6,741 bases of DNA from Chloroflexota bacterium (lineage in GTDB: Bacteria; Chloroflexota; Limnocylindria; Limnocylindrales; CSP1-4): contig JAJYMP010000335.1 in the NCBI GenBank assembly GCA_021786915.1, positions 1 to 6,741 on the forward strand. The letters run 5' to 3'. Below the pieces are notes generated by a model that was given only the letters and a program-made list of their open reading frames with translations, was not told where the DNA came from and searched no databases. Below, piece after piece: positions 1-6,741 of this stretch (the first letter of the stretch is position 1; each line of letters opens with the position of its first letter). Made by a program: the position numbers and the translations under genes.

Positions 1-799
1 AGGCCCTGTAGGCGTCGGACGCGGCGTGGACGCAGGCCTGGGCGACGTCGTCGATGTTCGAGCGGTTGGGCTTGAGCCTCCCGCACAGGCTGACCTCGTC
101 CGCGAGGCCGGGGACAGCTGCCGACGCGGCCCTGGCGGCCGATGTGAGGGCCGCGTACGTGACCGCCGGATGCGGCGCGTCCACCAGGCTTTGGCGCACC
201 GGGACCGCACTCGTCGGGCGTGGGTACGGCACGGCGAATGCGCCGGTGATGAATGACTGCCACGTCGGCTGGTCCATCATCACACCGCCCTGGTAGGGGG
301 TGTTCCAGATGTAGTTGACGGCCCTGAGCGCGGCCCCGAACCAGGAGTCGTCGCCCGTGTCGATGTACGCGTGGTAGGCGCCGACCGCGAGGAACAGGCA
401 GCGGTACGGGCGGTCGTCGCCGAACTCGCCCCCCTTCTGGCAGTCGCGGAGCAGCCTCGGCATCGCGGCGACGAGGCCGGGGTTGAGGGCGTCGGGAGCC
501 GCCTTGAGCGCGGCCTGGATCGCGGTCGACACCTTCGCGAAGGCGACCTTCGGGTGCGGCGCGGCGATCGCGTCCCTGGGCGCGGGCGTCGGCACCGGCG
601 TGGGGGTGGGCGACAGCGTGGGCGACGGCGACGGCGGATTGGAGGCGGGCTCGGGAGGGGCCGCGGTGGCCGCCGGCGCCTGGCTCGGCGTCGACGCGAC
701 GCTCGACGCTTGGCTGGCCGTGGGAGCAGGCGGCTGTTGCGCACAGCCCACGACCAGGACGAGCGCCGCGATGGCCGACGCGATGCCTCTTCGGTTCAC
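1..799 (-). CDS. Lipoprotein with Pro/Ser/Thr-rich stalk and unknown C-terminal domain (3' end beyond window)
   Basis: The frame is open from a GTG at 797-799 to the window edge, giving 266 residues without a stop. The N-terminus (VNRRGIASAI, then ALVLVVGC) is a lipoprotein signal peptide with lipobox VVGC, so Cys19 should be lipidated and the protein anchored on the outer face of the membrane. The twin Arg could suggest Tat export, but this is weak. Residues about 20-75 are a low-complexity Pro/Ala/Ser/Thr stalk ending in a TPTPVPTPAP-type run. From about 80 onward a globular domain follows with Cys120, Cys134, Cys239 and Cys256, which could form two disulfides, and aromatic motifs such as DDSWFGAALRAVNYIWNTPY. 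I do not recognise this domain and assign no function. The GTG is preferred because a strong Shine-Dalgarno lies just upstream and it sits directly before the signal peptide. It follows the large secreted-protein gene after 94 bases and may be co-transcribed with it. Confidence 0.85.
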   Translation of the reverse strand, partial: MNRRGIASAIAALVLVVGCAQQPPAPTASQASSVASTPSQAPAATAAPPEPASNPPSPSPTLSPTPTPVPTPAPRDAIAAPHPKVAFAKVSTAIQAALKAAPDALNPGLVAAMPRLLRDCQKGGEFGDDRPYRCLFLAVGAYHAYIDTGDDSWFGAALRAVNYIWNTPYQGGVMMDQPTWQSFITGAFAVPYPRPTSAVPVRQSLVDAPHPAVTYAALTSAARAASAAVPGLADEVSLCGRLKPNRSNIDDVAQACVHAASDAYRA

Positions 800-803
800 G
801 ATG

Positions 804-810
804 CCCTCCC
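804..810 (-). promoter_or_regulatory. Ribosome binding site of the lipoprotein gene
   Basis: On the minus strand this reads GGGAGGG, followed by four bases (CATC) and then the GTG start at 799. The match to the Shine-Dalgarno consensus at close spacing is what decides in favour of the GTG start for the lipoprotein gene. Confidence 0.65.
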
Positions 811-893
811 ATCGACGTTGATGTGCGATCTGGCGGCGCTCCCCCGGGCGACTCGGATGGCGCCGTCTCGCGGGATCGGCGGCTCCGACTCGC
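811..893. other. Short spacer with no convincing terminator or promoter
   Basis: This gap separates the stop of the large secreted-protein gene from the ribosome binding site of the lipoprotein gene. On the minus strand only short GC-rich complementarities (about five base pairs, CGCCG with CGGCG) are visible and there is no run of T after them, so I see no intrinsic terminator. No recognisable -35/-10 pair is visible either. Read-through from the large gene into the lipoprotein gene is therefore plausible. Confidence 0.4.
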
Positions 894-3800
894 TCACCCG
901 AGCACGACGAGAGCGTCGACATTGACCCGCGGCCGGGCTCCGGTGCCCGCCCAGACGAGCCTGAGCGTGTGGCTGCCCGAGGACGACCAGCGGGTCGACC
1001 ACAGGAGCCGGCGCCAGGCGGTGGCGCTCGCGTACTCGGACACCGTGCCCTTGTACGCGCCGTTGAGGTAGACCCTGACCGAGCCGAGCTTGGCGCCCTT
1101 GTACGCGACGAAGGCGACGTTGCGCCCGGTGAACGTGTAGCTGACCGAGGCGCCCGAGCGGGTGGCGTACCGGTAGCGGCCGCCCGAGGCGCTCGCGCTG
1201 CTGGCGGTGACCCAGCCGCCGGCCCAGCGGAGCGCGGTGCTGGACTCCTGGACCAGGTGGACGTGGAACACCGGGCCGTAGGCCCAGGCCGAGGCGTTGC
1301 CGGCCGTGTCAATGGCGCGGACCCGGAAGCGGTAGGTCCTGGTGGCGGACGGCGCGAGCGGGCGGACGGCGCTGACTCCGGTCGGGCTCGCGACCGTCGC
1401 GTAGGCGCCGCCGTTGGTGGACTGGGCGAGCTCGTAGCGGGCGATCCCCGAGCCCGCGTCGGCGCCGGCCCAGGCGAGCGTGACCGGGATGGTCGAGCCG
1501 ATCGTGGCGCCGGCCGCGAGCGTGGCGACCGGGGCGCTGGCGGTGGGGGGCGTGGTGTCGATCGAGAGGGCGATCGTGTTCGAGGCCGCGGCCGGCGTGC
1601 CCAGGCCGTCCGCGATCGCACCGGCAGCGGTCGCGATCGTGATCGTCCCCCCGGCGATCCCGGCGACCGTAAAGGCGTAGGGTCCCGCTCCCGTGCCTGC
1701 CGGGGCGCCCGCGGTCCAGCCGGTCGCGGTGCCGCCGACCAGGACGTCGGCCGCGGTGAATGCGGAACCTTGGCCCGGGGCGGCGCTGAAGGTGACGGTG
1801 CAGCTGACCGAGCTCGCGGCCGTCCAGCCGGAGCCCGGGGTGCAGACGAGCGCTGCGGTCGGCGTGGCCCGGGCGACCATGACGACGGCCGCCGCGGCCG
1901 GGGCCGCGGGTCCTGCATTGCCAGCGGCGTCGGCAACCGAGCCCGCCTCGAGCGTGAGCGCGACGGTGCCCTCGGAGCAGCCGGACACCGTGACCGAGTA
2001 GGCGGCCCCCGATCCGGCCGGGTCGTCCACGGCGCAGCCGGTGGCCGTGCCGGACAGCGTGAAGTCGCCGGCGGCGAGGCCGCTGACGGGCTCGCCGAAG
2101 GTGAGCGCGTATGGCAGGGTGGCGGCATCGCTCGGGGTGGCAGGAGCGGTGAGCACGGCCGACGGCGGCGTGCGGTCGATCGTGAAGGCGAGGGTGTTCG
2201 ACGCGAGGGTCGGGTTCGCGGCGAGGTCCGAGGACGCGCCCGCGGGCAATCGGATCGTGAGGGTGCCGTCGGTCGGAGCGGCGGCACCGACGGTGAAGGC
2301 GCGGCCCGCTCCCGAGCCCGAGACCGTGCCGACCGACCAGCCGGTGCTCGTGCCGCCCAGGGTGACCTCGGCTGCCGTGAACCCGCTGACAGGCTTGCCG
2401 AACGCGGCGGTGACAGCGAATGAGGTGGCGTTGGTGGGCGAGACCGACGGCGTGGCGGCGAGGACCGGCATGGGCGCCGTGCGGTCGATCGTGACGGTCG
2501 CGGACGTGATATCGGCCGAGGGCGCCGAGTTGCCGGCGGCGTCGGCGACCGAGCCCGCCCGGAGCGCGAGCGCGACGGTGCCCTCGGAGCAGCCGGACAC
2601 CGCGACCGAGTATGCAGCCCCTGACCCGGCCGGGTCGCCGACGGCGCAGCCGGTGGCCGTGCCGGACAGGGTGAAGTCGGCGGCGGCGACGCCGGTCACA
2701 GGCTCGCCGAAGGTCACCGAGAATTCGACCGTGCCGGCGTTGGTGAGCGCGGTGGGCGGCGTTATGGCCGGCGGGTCGACCGCCACCGGGACGTAGAGAC
2801 CGTCGCCGGTGATCGTGGCGGTGACGTCCCCGGTCACCGGGTCGACAGCTGTCGCGACGGGAGTCCAGGCTCCTGTGGCGGCCGCGGCCGAGGTGCGGGT
2901 CATGGGCGCGAGCGCCGGCGTCACCTTGTAGACGGTGACTGTGCTCCCAAGGCCCCCGGCCGCCGTGCTGTACGGGAACGTCAGCGTGGCCGACGTGCCT
3001 GCGTTCGGCTGGAGCCCGGTCACCTGGTACGGGACGCCGGCCTGCGACATGCCGACGGGCGGGCTTCCACCGAGCACGGAGCCGGCGAGCGTCACGAGGC
3101 CCGAGACGGCCTGGACGCCGGCGTCGACCTTCAGGGTCCCGAGGAAGTCGTTGGTCCAGATCACGGCCCCGAGCGCGTCCACCGTCGCGTGGCCGATGGC
3201 CTCGACCTGCGAGATCGGCGCCCACCAGTCGGACGGGTCGTTCGTCGGCGCCTGACCCGAGATGAGCGCCGCAATACCCCGGTCGACCACGGCCGACGAC
3301 TGGACGGCGCCGTGGCTCACCTGGCACACGAGGTAGTCGCCGGGGTCCGTGTTCGACGAGCAGGCCGGCTCAGCGATGTGCATCTCCCGGCTGTAGACGT
3401 TGGTGCCGGCACCGCCGTTGGAGAGGAACTGGCTGCTGTACCAGCCCGACGTGAAGTAGGACTCGTCGCGGAGGTTGCCGACGCTGAGCACCGCCACGCC
3501 GGCAGCGCCGGCTGCCGGCGCGAGATCCTGGTTGTCGAGCGGGCCCGACATCCCCCAGAGCTGCTCGATCGAGGCGAGCCCACCCCATGGCCAGTCCACG
3601 GGGAGACGGCCGAGCGCATTAGTACCGGGCAGCCCGCCGAAGTCCTGGAAGTCCGCCGCGGTATACCCGGGGCAGGTGATCGCAGACCGAACCCCCCCAA
3701 CGGCCGTCGCCTTGTCGTCGAAGCCGCCGAGCGGGCTGTCGAGGGTGACCACTCCAGCCAGGTGCGCGCCCGTCGCCGGTGTGGTGTACGACCTGCCGTG

Positions 3801-5648
3801 CTCCTTGAGGTAGGCGAGGTAGCCGAGCGCGAGCGCGCCGCCCTGGCTGTGCCCAACGAGGTAGATGTCGACGTCTGGATGGGTCAAGACGTAGTTGCTG
3901 ATCTCGTGGTCAAGGAGGTCTTCCGAGTCGTGGAGGTGCACAATCGTGTCGCAGGGCGTGTACGGAAGGCCGAACGCCGCCGACTGCGCCGGACCGGGCT
4001 GGTAGCTGAAGTCGACGAACACGTCGGGGGGCCATGCAGGGGCCCCGATCCCCTGGCCTCCCTCAAGGAACTTCACGTAGCCATCCGGGTTCGCGTTCCG
4101 AGGCCATGTCGTCTCTGTCTCCGGGCTCGAGCCCATCGATGACATCCAGCCCCGCATCGCGACTACGGCGACCCCGCGGTAGGTGTAGGTGCCGACGGCA
4201 ACGTCGCCACCCAACGCGTGGACGACCACCGCGACAGGAGGGCCCGTCTTCGCTGAAGGGGACGGCTCAGATGGCACGACGGCCGTCAACTCCGTGGTCG
4301 ACACCTGCTGGAAGGACGTGGCCGCGCGATCACCGAAAGTCACGGACGTGGTCCCACCGAGCCCGGCGCCAATGACCGTGACGGAGCTGCCGCCGTACCA
4401 GGGGCCGTCCGCCGGCGAGACCGAGAGCCCCGTTCCTCCGCCGAGGCCGACCACGTCGACGGGGATCAGGCTGCCGATGGTCGAGTTGTTGCCGAGCTGG
4501 CCGGACGCGTTGTCGCCCCAGCACTTGACGGCGCCGCCCGCGACGAGCGCGCAGGAGTGGGCATAGCCTGCGCCGACCGCAGTCGCCCCGCTGATGCCGG
4601 TCACGTCGACAGGCACGGGGCTGCTGGTGGTCGAGTTGTTGCCGAGCCGGCCATACAGGTTGTAGCCCCAGCACTTGACCCCGCCAGCGACGGCGACCGC
4701 GCACGTGTGATACCAGCCAGCGCCGATCGCGGTCGCCCCACTGATGCCGGTCGCGGCGACGGGGACGGGGCTGCTGGTGGTCGAGTTGTTGCCGAGCTCG
4801 CCGTCCGAGTTGAGGCCCCAGCACTTGACGGAGCCGGCGGCGGCGAGCGCGCAGGTGTGGTCCAGGCCGGCGTCGATCGCGGTCCCCCCGCTGATGCCGG
4901 CCACGGCGACCGGGGCTGGCGAGCAGTCGTAGCCCCCGCAATCCTGATGCGTGGTGCCGTCGCCGAGCTCGCCGTCCGAGTTGTATCCCCAGCACTCCAC
5001 GGCGCCGCCGGCGACGAGGGCGCAGGTGTGCCCCATGCCGGCGCTGACCGCGGTCGCCCCGCTGAGGCCGGCCACGGCGACCGGGACGGGGCTGTCGGTT
5101 GTCGAGCCGTTGCCAAGCTGGCCATACGGATTCCGGCCCCAGCACTTGACGGCGCCGCCCGCGACGAGCGCGCAGGTGTGCTCATAGCCCGCGCTGATCG
5201 CGGTCGCCCCGCTGATGCCGGTCACGTCGACAGGCACGGGGCTGCTGGTGGTCGAGTTGTTGCCGAGCTGGCCATAGTCGTTCCAGCCCCAGCACTGGAC
5301 GGCGCCGCCGGCGACGAGCGCGCAGGTGTGCCACCCGCCGGCGCTGATCGCGGTCGCCCCGCTGATGCCGGTCACGTCGGCGGGGATCAGGCTGTCGGCG
5401 GTCGAGTTGATCCCGAGCTGGCCATAGTCGTTCCGGCCCCAACACTTGACGGCGCCGCCGGCGACGAGCGCGCAGGTATGGCCCGCGCCGGCGCTGATGG
5501 CGGTCGCGCTCGCGGTGACGGCGGAAAGAGCCGCCGATGGCGTCGCTGGGAGAGGCGCTCCCGCTGCGCTCGCGGGTCCCGCCCCCGTCCCTGTCAGCAG
5601 CACCGCCACCGTCGCCGCGACCAGACAGCGTGTGCGCCAGCGCTCCAT
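894..5648 (-). CDS. Large secreted multidomain protein: RCC1 propeller, IPT/TIG, alpha/beta-hydrolase (lipase-like), Ig-like repeats, C-terminal beta-sandwich
   Basis: The protein has 1584 residues. Residues 1-28 are a signal peptide (RWRTR, hydrophobic core, AxA at 26-28). Residues 48-404 are seven RCC1-type repeats ([24 protein letters not shown]), enough for a closed seven-bladed propeller, with paired Cys at repeat positions 12 and 22. Residues 407-490 are an IPT/TIG domain. Residues about 491-800 are an alpha/beta-hydrolase with nucleophile elbow GHSQG (Ser601) and likely catalytic His779 (QVSHG); the acid is uncertain, perhaps Asp728. Residues about 875-957 are a beta-rich module. Residues 959-1366 are four bacterial Ig-like domains, several ending in TIDRTPP-type motifs. 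Residues 1367-1462 are FN3-like. Residues 1464-1584 are a beta-sandwich resembling carbohydrate-binding or adhesive C-terminal domains. The role is inferred to be an extracellular esterase/lipase with binding modules; the substrate is unknown. There is no LPXTG motif or membrane anchor. The ATG at 5648 is chosen because the signal peptide begins there; an in-frame GTG at 5702 would add 18 Arg-rich residues. Confidence 0.9.
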   Translation of the reverse strand: MERWRTRCLVAATVAVLLTGTGAGPASAAGAPLPATPSAALSAVTASATAISAGAGHTCALVAGGAVKCWGRNDYGQLGINSTADSLIPADVTGISGATAISAGGWHTCALVAGGAVQCWGWNDYGQLGNNSTTSSPVPVDVTGISGATAISAGYEHTCALVAGGAVKCWGRNPYGQLGNGSTTDSPVPVAVAGLSGATAVSAGMGHTCALVAGGAVECWGYNSDGELGDGTTHQDCGGYDCSPAPVAVAGISGGTAIDAGLDHTCALAAAGSVKCWGLNSDGELGNNSTTSSPVPVAATGISGATAIGAGWYHTCAVAVAGGVKCWGYNLYGRLGNNSTTSSPVPVDVTGISGATAVGAGYAHSCALVAGGAVKCWGDNASGQLGNNSTIGSLIPVDVVGLGGGTGLSVSPADGPWYGGSSVTVIGAGLGGTTSVTFGDRAATSFQQVSTTELTAVVPSEPSPSAKTGPPVAVVVHALGGDVAVGTYTYRGVAVVAMRGWMSSMGSSPETETTWPRNANPDGYVKFLEGGQGIGAPAWPPDVFVDFSYQPGPAQSAAFGLPYTPCDTIVHLHDSEDLLDHEISNYVLTHPDVDIYLVGHSQGGALALGYLAYLKEHGRSYTTPATGAHLAGVVTLDSPLGGFDDKATAVGGVRSAITCPGYTAADFQDFGGLPGTNALGRLPVDWPWGGLASIEQLWGMSGPLDNQDLAPAAGAAGVAVLSVGNLRDESYFTSGWYSSQFLSNGGAGTNVYSREMHIAEPACSSNTDPGDYLVCQVSHGAVQSSAVVDRGIAALISGQAPTNDPSDWWAPISQVEAIGHATVDALGAVIWTNDFLGTLKVDAGVQAVSGLVTLAGSVLGGSPPVGMSQAGVPYQVTGLQPNAGTSATLTFPYSTAAGGLGSTVTVYKVTPALAPMTRTSAAAATGAWTPVATAVDPVTGDVTATITGDGLYVPVAVDPPAITPPTALTNAGTVEFSVTFGEPVTGVAAADFTLSGTATGCAVGDPAGSGAAYSVAVSGCSEGTVALALRAGSVADAAGNSAPSADITSATVTIDRTAPMPVLAATPSVSPTNATSFAVTAAFGKPVSGFTAAEVTLGGTSTGWSVGTVSGSGAGRAFTVGAAAPTDGTLTIRLPAGASSDLAANPTLASNTLAFTIDRTPPSAVLTAPATPSDAATLPYALTFGEPVSGLAAGDFTLSGTATGCAVDDPAGSGAAYSVTVSGCSEGTVALTLEAGSVADAAGNAGPAAPAAAAVVMVARATPTAALVCTPGSGWTAASSVSCTVTFSAAPGQGSAFTAADVLVGGTATGWTAGAPAGTGAGPYAFTVAGIAGGTITIATAAGAIADGLGTPAAASNTIALSIDTTPPTASAPVATLAAGATIGSTIPVTLAWAGADAGSGIARYELAQSTNGGAYATVASPTGVSAVRPLAPSATRTYRFRVRAIDTAGNASAWAYGPVFHVHLVQESSTALRWAGGWVTASSASASGGRYRYATRSGASVSYTFTGRNVAFVAYKGAKLGSVRVYLNGAYKGTVSEYASATAWRRLLWSTRWSSSGSHTLRLVWAGTGARPRVNVDALVVLG
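1859..2774 (-). repeat. Alternating Ig-like domain repeats (first and third near-duplicates)
   Basis: This stretch encodes three of the four Ig-like domains. The first (about 2774-2471) and third (about 2162-1859) share [34 protein letters not shown] and [10 protein letters not shown] almost residue for residue, each with a Cys pair. The domain between them is clearly more divergent and lacks the cysteines. The DNA is also alike: 1956-1990 and 2568-2602 are identical over 35 bases. The spacing of 612 bases (204 codons) suggests that a two-domain unit was duplicated, although the fourth domain is too different from the second to be sure. Confidence 0.75.
3846..3848 (-). other. Catalytic serine codon of the hydrolase domain (GHSQG)
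   Basis: The codon encodes Ser601 within [16 protein letters not shown], the classical nucleophile elbow of alpha/beta-hydrolases, preceded by a hydrophobic beta-strand. The expected catalytic His lies about 180 residues downstream in VCQVSHGAV (codon 3312-3314), the usual order for this fold. Both key residues are present, so the enzyme domain looks intact. Confidence 0.75.
4437..5507 (-). repeat. Seven tandem about 150-bp repeats encoding RCC1 blades
   Basis: Blade boundaries fall at 5507-5358, 5357-5208, 5207-5058, 5057-4887, 4886-4737, 4736-4587 and 4586-4437. Six units are exactly 50 codons. The fourth is 57 codons because of a small insertion carrying two extra cysteines. Each unit starts with a variant of ATAISAG and carries HTCAL, KCWG and [12 protein letters not shown] motifs. 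The DNA is also strongly conserved between units: 4582-4647 and 5203-5268 are identical over 66 bases, which points to recent duplication or gene conversion among units. Confidence 0.9.
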
Positions 5649-5670
5649 CGTCCCCGCTGCGTCTCCCTCA

Positions 5671-5687
5671 CGGGCGCGTCGCGCCCG
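5671..5687. promoter_or_regulatory. Perfect 17-base palindrome in the leader of the large gene
   Basis: The plus-strand sequence CGGGCGCGTCGCGCCCG is an exact inverted repeat of eight bases around one central base; as RNA it can form a seven-pair stem with a three-base loop. It lies 22 bases before the ATG at 5648, between the stop of the preceding small frame and a GAGGGAG run. It could be an operator, perhaps for the adjacent XRE regulator, or an mRNA hairpin affecting translation. There is no T run, so it is not a standard terminator. In a genome this GC-rich, chance occurrence is possible. Confidence 0.35.
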
Positions 5688-5698
5688 GTTCCTATCCC

Positions 5699-5896
5699 TC
5701 ACCGGAGCGTCGTCCTGGCGCCCATCGCTCGAAGGGGCGGCAGCGGCGAACGGGCGTCAAACCCGAGCTCGGTGACGATCCACCGACCGTCGTTGGGGTC
5801 GTAGGCGACGCGAGGGTCGAACACCCATGAGAACGGTCCGACGCCGGACCAGAAGTCCGTCGGCGCGACGGTCGAAACCAGGGTTCCGTGCATCAT
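5699..5896 (-). pseudogene. 65-codon frame, probable fragment of a larger secreted-protein gene
   Basis: The frame starts ATGATG at 5896, overlaps the regulator stop as ATGA, and ends TGA at 5699-5701. It encodes 65 residues, including TDFWSGVGPFSWVFD and DPRVAYDPNDGRWIVT. The motif FDPRV.YDP..GRWIVT resembles, from memory, an internal segment of larger secreted bacterial proteins; here it has no signal peptide and no room for the rest. Codon use is GC3-rich and gene-like up to about residue 50. The tail ([16 protein letters not shown]) looks like non-native reading. The best reading is a truncated gene remnant left by a deletion or rearrangement. The alternative is a real, translationally coupled small protein, supported by the ATGA overlap and an AGAGG nine bases before the ATG. 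Confidence 0.45.
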
Positions 5897-6741
5897 GCCC
5901 TCGCGCCTCTTTGGCCACGGGTCAGGCGCCGGCCGACCGCTCTGGGCCGCGCGACCGACCGGGCCGCCAGCACCTGCTCCAGCACCGCATGGCTCCCGGC
6001 GTCGGCCGGGAACCAGTCGCTGAACGCGAGCCCGTCGGGCTCGGAAGCGGTGCTCACCAGGCCCTCGAAGCGGATCTCGCCCTCGGGCTCGCGCCACACG
6101 AGCGGATACGTCCAGCGGGACTTCGCCAGCCGCGCCGGCGTGGTCTCCCAGGCGTGGAGCAGCTTCGCGACCACGGTCGGGTCGTTGGCGGCGAACGCGG
6201 CGAGCACCTGGTCGACCCACGGCCCGGGCTCCTCGAGCGCGGCCCCGCCGCCGGGCACCCCCTTGAGGATGCCGACCGCAATGGCGAGGCACTCGTCGAA
6301 GTTGGCGATGCGTGCCGCGATCCGCGGCTCGGCCATGAGCGAGAGGAAGTGCATCTCGGGCCTGGGCCGGCCCGCGACCTCCGCGTCCACGTCCGCGCCC
6401 CAGAGCAGGGTCGCGGCCCGGTTGGCCGCCAGGATCTCCATCAGGTTGCCGACGATGAACTGGGGCCAGGGCGTGCCCTCGATCTCGGCCCGGGCCTCCG
6501 CGAGCGTGTAGAAGTAGCCAGGGTGCTCGTCGGGCGGGAACAGGTGGTCCGCGGCGGCGAACCCGGCGGCCGCGAGGATCTCGCGCGCCCGGAGCTGGGG
6601 TACCTGGAGCACGGAAAGGATCGCGACCAGGTGCTCGCGGGTCGGCGTGCGCGCGCCGCTCTCATACTTGCGGACAGCCTCGGCCGAGAGGCCCGCGCGC
6701 TGACCGAGCTCCGCCTGCGTCAGGTCGAGCAGGGCGCGCTC
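5893..6741 (-). CDS. XRE-family transcriptional regulator with MmyB-like ligand-binding domain (N-terminus cut by window edge)
   Basis: The frame is open from the window edge to a TGA at 5893-5895, giving 282 residues; MmyB-like regulators are usually about 280-290, so only a few N-terminal residues are missing. Fragment residues about 1-55 form a helix-turn-helix (LTQAELGQRAGLS, then AEAVRKYESGARTPTREHL), the typical XRE signature. Residues about 85-260 match the MmyB-like PAS-fold sensor domain (GTPWPQFIVGNLMEILAANRAATLLWG, ending near SDWFPADAGSHAVLEQVL). The last 20 or so residues are an Arg-rich tail. It should be a cytoplasmic DNA-binding repressor or activator responding to a small hydrophobic ligand, but neither ligand nor targets are known. 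MmyB-like genes often sit beside the gene they control, commonly an oxidoreductase; here the co-directional downstream neighbours are a gene fragment and a large exported hydrolase. Confidence 0.88.
   Translation of the reverse strand, partial: ERALLDLTQAELGQRAGLSAEAVRKYESGARTPTREHLVAILSVLQVPQLRAREILAAAGFAAADHLFPPDEHPGYFYTLAEARAEIEGTPWPQFIVGNLMEILAANRAATLLWGADVDAEVAGRPRPEMHFLSLMAEPRIAARIANFDECLAIAVGILKGVPGGGAALEEPGPWVDQVLAAFAANDPTVVAKLLHAWETTPARLAKSRWTYPLVWREPEGEIRFEGLVSTASEPDGLAFSDWFPADAGSHAVLEQVLAARSVARPRAVGRRLTRGQRGARA

Noticed and set aside
280..744. 154-codon Arg/Pro-rich minus-strand frame
   Set aside because: It is out of frame with the lipoprotein, which has a signal peptide, lipobox and normal amino-acid composition through the same bases.
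969..2423. 484-codon plus-strand open frame opposite the Ig-like region
   Set aside because: Arg/Gly/Ala-rich low-complexity translation without domains. It is the expected antisense shadow of a high-GC3 gene whose minus-strand product has clear domains.
1309..3327. 672-codon minus-strand open frame in another frame of the giant gene
   Set aside because: Translation is Arg/His/Gly-rich and featureless, and it overlaps the well-supported Ig and hydrolase coding frame completely; an artefact of GC bias.
3189..4142. 317-codon plus-strand frame opposite the hydrolase domain
   Set aside because: No recognisable motif. The opposite strand encodes the GHSQG hydrolase with catalytic residues in place, so this is a shadow.
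4437..5507. Possible CRISPR-like or non-coding tandem array
   Set aside because: Units are 150 bases, in frame and protein-conserved with no spacer structure, so they are coding RCC1 repeats.
5671..5687. Palindrome as an intrinsic terminator for the regulator gene
   Set aside because: The stem is short and no T-rich run follows on the minus strand.
4557..5804. 415-codon plus-strand frame with internal repeats
   Set aside because: Its repeats merely mirror the RCC1 DNA repeats on the opposite strand; the minus-strand reading gives canonical RCC1 motifs.

Overview
The window is a very GC-rich stretch in which every convincing gene lies on the minus strand. Strongly GC-biased third codon positions, an MmyB-type regulator, a Pro/Ser/Thr-linkered lipoprotein and a long secreted repeat protein suit a high-GC bacterium of the Actinomycetota or Chloroflexota type. 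The sequence alone does not separate these two, and the assignment is inference.

In the direction of transcription (high to low coordinates) the layout is as follows. (1) 6741-5893 is an almost complete XRE/MmyB-like regulator that lacks only its first few residues. (2) 5896-5699 is a 65-codon reading frame whose start overlaps the regulator stop in an ATGA. It looks like a fragment of a larger secreted-protein gene. (3) 5698-5649 is a short leader with a perfect 17-base palindrome. (4) 5648-894 is one very large secreted protein: signal peptide, seven RCC1-type blades, an IPT/TIG domain, a GHSQG alpha/beta-hydrolase, a beta-rich module, four bacterial Ig-like domains, an FN3-like domain and a C-terminal beta-sandwich. 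(5) 893-800 is a spacer with no clear terminator. (6) 799-1 is a GTG-started lipoprotein with a proline-rich stalk and an unrecognised four-cysteine domain, running off the window.

A reasonable working picture is a regulator followed by a surface or secreted hydrolase and a membrane-anchored lipoprotein. The big protein would act outside the cell: its propeller, Ig and beta-sandwich modules would bind or present, and its central serine hydrolase would cleave an ester substrate. MmyB-like regulators have a PAS-like pocket, and one structurally studied member held a fatty acid, so control of an exported lipase-like enzyme by lipid products is a testable idea. Nothing in the window proves it. 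No RNA gene, CRISPR array or insertion sequence is visible.
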